Assembly: GCA_046304755.1 (NCBI GenBank)
Contig: JBKCDO010000246.1
Coordinates: 1 to 8,468, forward strand
From: JAIBBG01 sp046304755
GTDB lineage: Bacteria; Bacteroidota; Bacteroidia; Flavobacteriales_D; Sanyastnellaceae
Length of the DNA: 8,468 nucleotides
Reading direction: 5' to 3'
The notes under the pieces were generated by a model. It did no database searches and had not been told where the DNA came from. It saw only the letters and a list, made by a program, of their open reading frames with translations. Below, one piece after another: positions 6,708 through 8,468 of this stretch. Position 1 is the first letter of the stretch. Every line of letters begins with the position of its first letter. Made by a program: the position numbers and the translations under genes.

Positions 6708-8468
6708 TTAGTGAGCAAGAGTATCAGGTGAAGTCATTTGGTAGGCTGCGGTATCACCTGTAGCGTGCGTGCATTCGGTCTTCTTGTCTTTGCAGCAAGA
6801 AGCACCTGCACCATGTTCGTGAGTGCATTCCATTTTCTTACCATCGCTGCAGCAAGACTCTTTTCCGTGCGCATGTTCGCCCAAAAGTGGAGCGAGGGTC
6901 AAACCAACGAGGCAAGACAACTTGATGAGGATGTTCATTGAAGGACCTGAAGTGTCTTTAAATGGATCACCTACAGTATCACCTACAACGGCAGCTTTGT
7001 GTGGCTCAGATTTTTTGTAGAAGATTTCTTTCTTGCCGTTTACTTCGATTTCAACGCCTTTCTCGAAAGACTTCTTAGCGTTGTCCCATGCACCACCGGC
7101 GTTGTTTTGGAAGATCGCCCACAACACACCGCTGACAGTTACACCGGCCATGTAAGCTCCGAGCGCTTCAGCACCCATTACCAAACCAATGATGATAGGA
7201 GTTACAATGGTGATTACACCGGGAAGCATCATTTCGCGCAGCGCAGCACGGGTAGAAATTTCTACGCACTTGCTGTATTCAGGCTTACCTTTTCCTTCCA
7301 TGATGCCCGGAATCTCGCGGAACTGACGACGCACTTCGTTCACCATATCCATCGCAGCTTTACCTACCGAGTTCATCGCAAGGGCAGAGAACACTACGGG
7401 AATCATACCGCCGATAAACAACGCAGCAAGTACTTTGGCGTCGAAGATGTTGATACCATTGATGCCTGTAAATGTCACATACGCAGCGAAAAGAGCAAGT
7501 GCTGTAAGTGCCGCAGAAGCGATTGCAAAGCCTTTACCAATAGCGGCTGTGGTATTACCCACTGAGTCAAGTATGTCTGTTTTCTCGCGAACGTCAGCCG
7601 GAAGCTCACTCATTTCAGCTACACCACCAGCGTTATCGGCGATAGGACCGAAGGCGTCAATAGCGAGCTGCATAGCAGTGTTGGCCATCATCGCTGAAGC
7701 AGCGATACCTACACCATAGAAACCGGCCAATGCGTAGGCACCCCAGATAGCACCTGCGAAAAGAATCACAGGCATTGCTGTTGAAAGCATACCCATACCC
7801 AAGCCTGCGATGATGTTGGTAGCCGCACCGGTTGCAGATTTTTGAACGATACCCATCACAGGCTTCTTACCCAAACCGGTGTAGAACTCAGTGATGAAAG
7901 AAATAGCAGCACCAACGAACATACCGATCAATACAGCAAAGAACACGTTCATTGAAGTAGTTGTGGTCGTGCTGTATTCGCCGGCGTTAAATACCTGAAT
8001 GCTCATCTCAGCAGGCAAGCACATGTTGATCAGGAAGTAAGAAGCAACCAGTGAAAGTCCGATAGAAAGCCAGTTACCCAAGTTGAGCGCACCTTGAACG
8101 GCGTTGATAGTTGCCTTTCCATTATCTGAAACGCGCACGAAGTAGCTTGAAACAATAGAGGCCAGAAGACCTACAGCAGCGATGAGCAAAGGAAGGAAAA
8201 TCGGACCCATACCCTTGAAAGGAATGGCATCGAAAGAACCGTTGTTTGCTTCCATGAAGTCGCGGATAACGTAGTTACCCAACACCATTGATGCAAGAAC
8301 AGTTGCAACGTATGAACCGAACAAGTCAGCACCCATACCGGCAACGTCACCTACGTTATCACCTACGTTATCGGCGATAGTGGCCGGGTTGCGAGGATCG
8401 TCTTCCGGAATGCCGGCTTCGACTTTACCAACGAGGTCAGCGCCAACGTCTGCAGCCTTGGTGTAAAT
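6708..8468 (-). CDS. hppA: K+-dependent membrane-bound pyrophosphatase, 5' end cut by window edge
   Basis: 586 residues are present; the N-terminal roughly five membrane helices lie off the right edge, and the frame stays open through base 8468. The enzyme hydrolyses cytosolic PPi and pumps H+ and/or Na+ outward. Signature segments: YTKAADVGADLVGKVE (residues 2-17 of the visible part), DNVGDNVGD (33-41), DAFGPIADNAGG (271-282) and GDTVGDPFKDTSGPS (496-510), with Asp, Glu and Lys residues that bind Mg-PPi. GNTTAAIG at 304-311 has Ala and Gly where K+-independent enzymes have Lys and Thr, so K+ dependence is expected. TM6 reads DLFGSYVATVLASMVLG, with no Glu at either usual gating position. After the last helix (ending APLLG, residue 530) comes a 56-residue Cys/His-rich tail. 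An internal ATG at 8336 is not the true start, because conserved catalytic sequence precedes it. YceI follows 15 bases downstream. Proton versus sodium specificity is unresolved. Confidence 0.95.
   Translation of the reverse strand: MYTKAADVGADLVGKVEAGIPEDDPRNPATIADNVGDNVGDVAGMGADLFGSYVATVLASMVLGNYVIRDFMEANNGSFDAIPFKGMGPIFLPLLIAAVGLLASIVSSYFVRVSDNGKATINAVQGALNLGNWLSIGLSLVASYFLINMCLPAEMSIQVFNAGEYSTTTTTSMNVFFAVLIGMFVGAAISFITEFYTGLGKKPVMGIVQKSATGAATNIIAGLGMGMLSTAMPVILFAGAIWGAYALAGFYGVGIAASAMMANTAMQLAIDAFGPIADNAGGVAEMSELPADVREKTDILDSVGNTTAAIGKGFAIASAALTALALFAAYVTFTGINGINIFDAKVLAALFIGGMIPVVFSALAMNSVGKAAMDMVNEVRRQFREIPGIMEGKGKPEYSKCVEISTRAALREMMLPGVITIVTPIIIGLVMGAEALGAYMAGVTVSGVLWAIFQNNAGGAWDNAKKSFEKGVEIEVNGKKEIFYKKSEPHKAAVVGDTVGDPFKDTSGPSMNILIKLSCLVGLTLAPLLGEHAHGKESCCSDGKKMECTHEHGAGASCCKDKKTECTHATGDTAAYQMTSPDTLAH
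6711..6878 (-). other. Cys/His-rich C-terminal tail of the pyrophosphatase
   Basis: The last 56 residues hold six Cys and six His, including a duplicated motif SCCxD(G)KKxECTH: once as SCCSDGKKMECTH (visible residues 538-550) and once as SCCKDKKTECTH (557-568). It is hydrophilic and follows the last predicted helix. In solved membrane pyrophosphatases the C-terminus faces away from the cytosol, so the tail would be periplasmic. The spacing suggests metal or thiol chemistry, but this is inference. Confidence 0.8.

Noticed and set aside
6999..7565. 188-codon plus-strand open frame inside the pyrophosphatase gene
   Set aside because: It is fully antisense to conserved coding sequence and its translation is low in recognisable features. 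It is treated as a shadow.
8334..8336. ATG at 8336 as the start of the pyrophosphatase
   Set aside because: The frame stays open to base 8468 and the upstream codons encode the conserved DVGADLVGKVE and DNVGDNVGD segments, so the gene is simply cut by the window edge.

Overview
The window looks like a chromosomal stretch from a member of the Bacteroidota. The evidence is a type IX secretion (T9SS) sorting tail on a large exported protein, TAnnTTTG-type -7 promoter boxes, starts without a Shine-Dalgarno sequence, a bacterial GH3-fold enzyme, a YceI lipoprotein and a K+-dependent membrane pyrophosphatase. The family cannot be fixed from this alone; a Flavobacteriales-like lineage is plausible from the pyrophosphatase type.

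Layout: 1-226 is non-coding and made of two repeat blocks. The first is GC-rich and palindromic (1-110). The second is a spaced CTTTGCG array (158-222) that runs up to the stop of the first gene. On the minus strand, read right to left, come a Sfp-type 4'-phosphopantetheinyl transferase (4293-3685), a 625-residue T9SS-exported adhesin-like protein (3616-1739) and a GH3-fold acyl-adenylating enzyme (1723-227). The last two are only 15 bases apart. A 117-bp intergenic region (4294-4410) carries divergent -7 boxes, one for the phosphopantetheinyl transferase and one for the plus-strand S-adenosylhomocysteine hydrolase gene (4411-5730). Convergent to it on the minus strand are a YceI-domain lipoprotein (6692-5877) and, 15 bases upstream of that, a K+-dependent membrane pyrophosphatase that runs off the right edge (8468-6708). 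The convergent junction holds a strong bidirectional terminator between two arrays of 7-bp repeats in opposite orientation.

Functionally this is mostly housekeeping: methyl-cycle recycling (AhcY), carrier-protein activation (PPTase), PPi-driven ion pumping, and envelope proteins. A link between PPi made by the GH3 adenylation step and the pyrophosphatase is chemically possible but not shown by operon structure. I see no RNA genes, CRISPR array, insertion sequence or phage gene.

The points most worth a second look are: a Cys/His-rich duplicated C-terminal tail on the pyrophosphatase; the absence of the usual gating glutamate in its TM6; a four-cysteine module in the YceI lipoprotein; the repeat-framed terminator whose first repeat unit contains the ahcY stop codon; and the repeat blocks at the left edge. 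I found no convincing multi-gene novel system.
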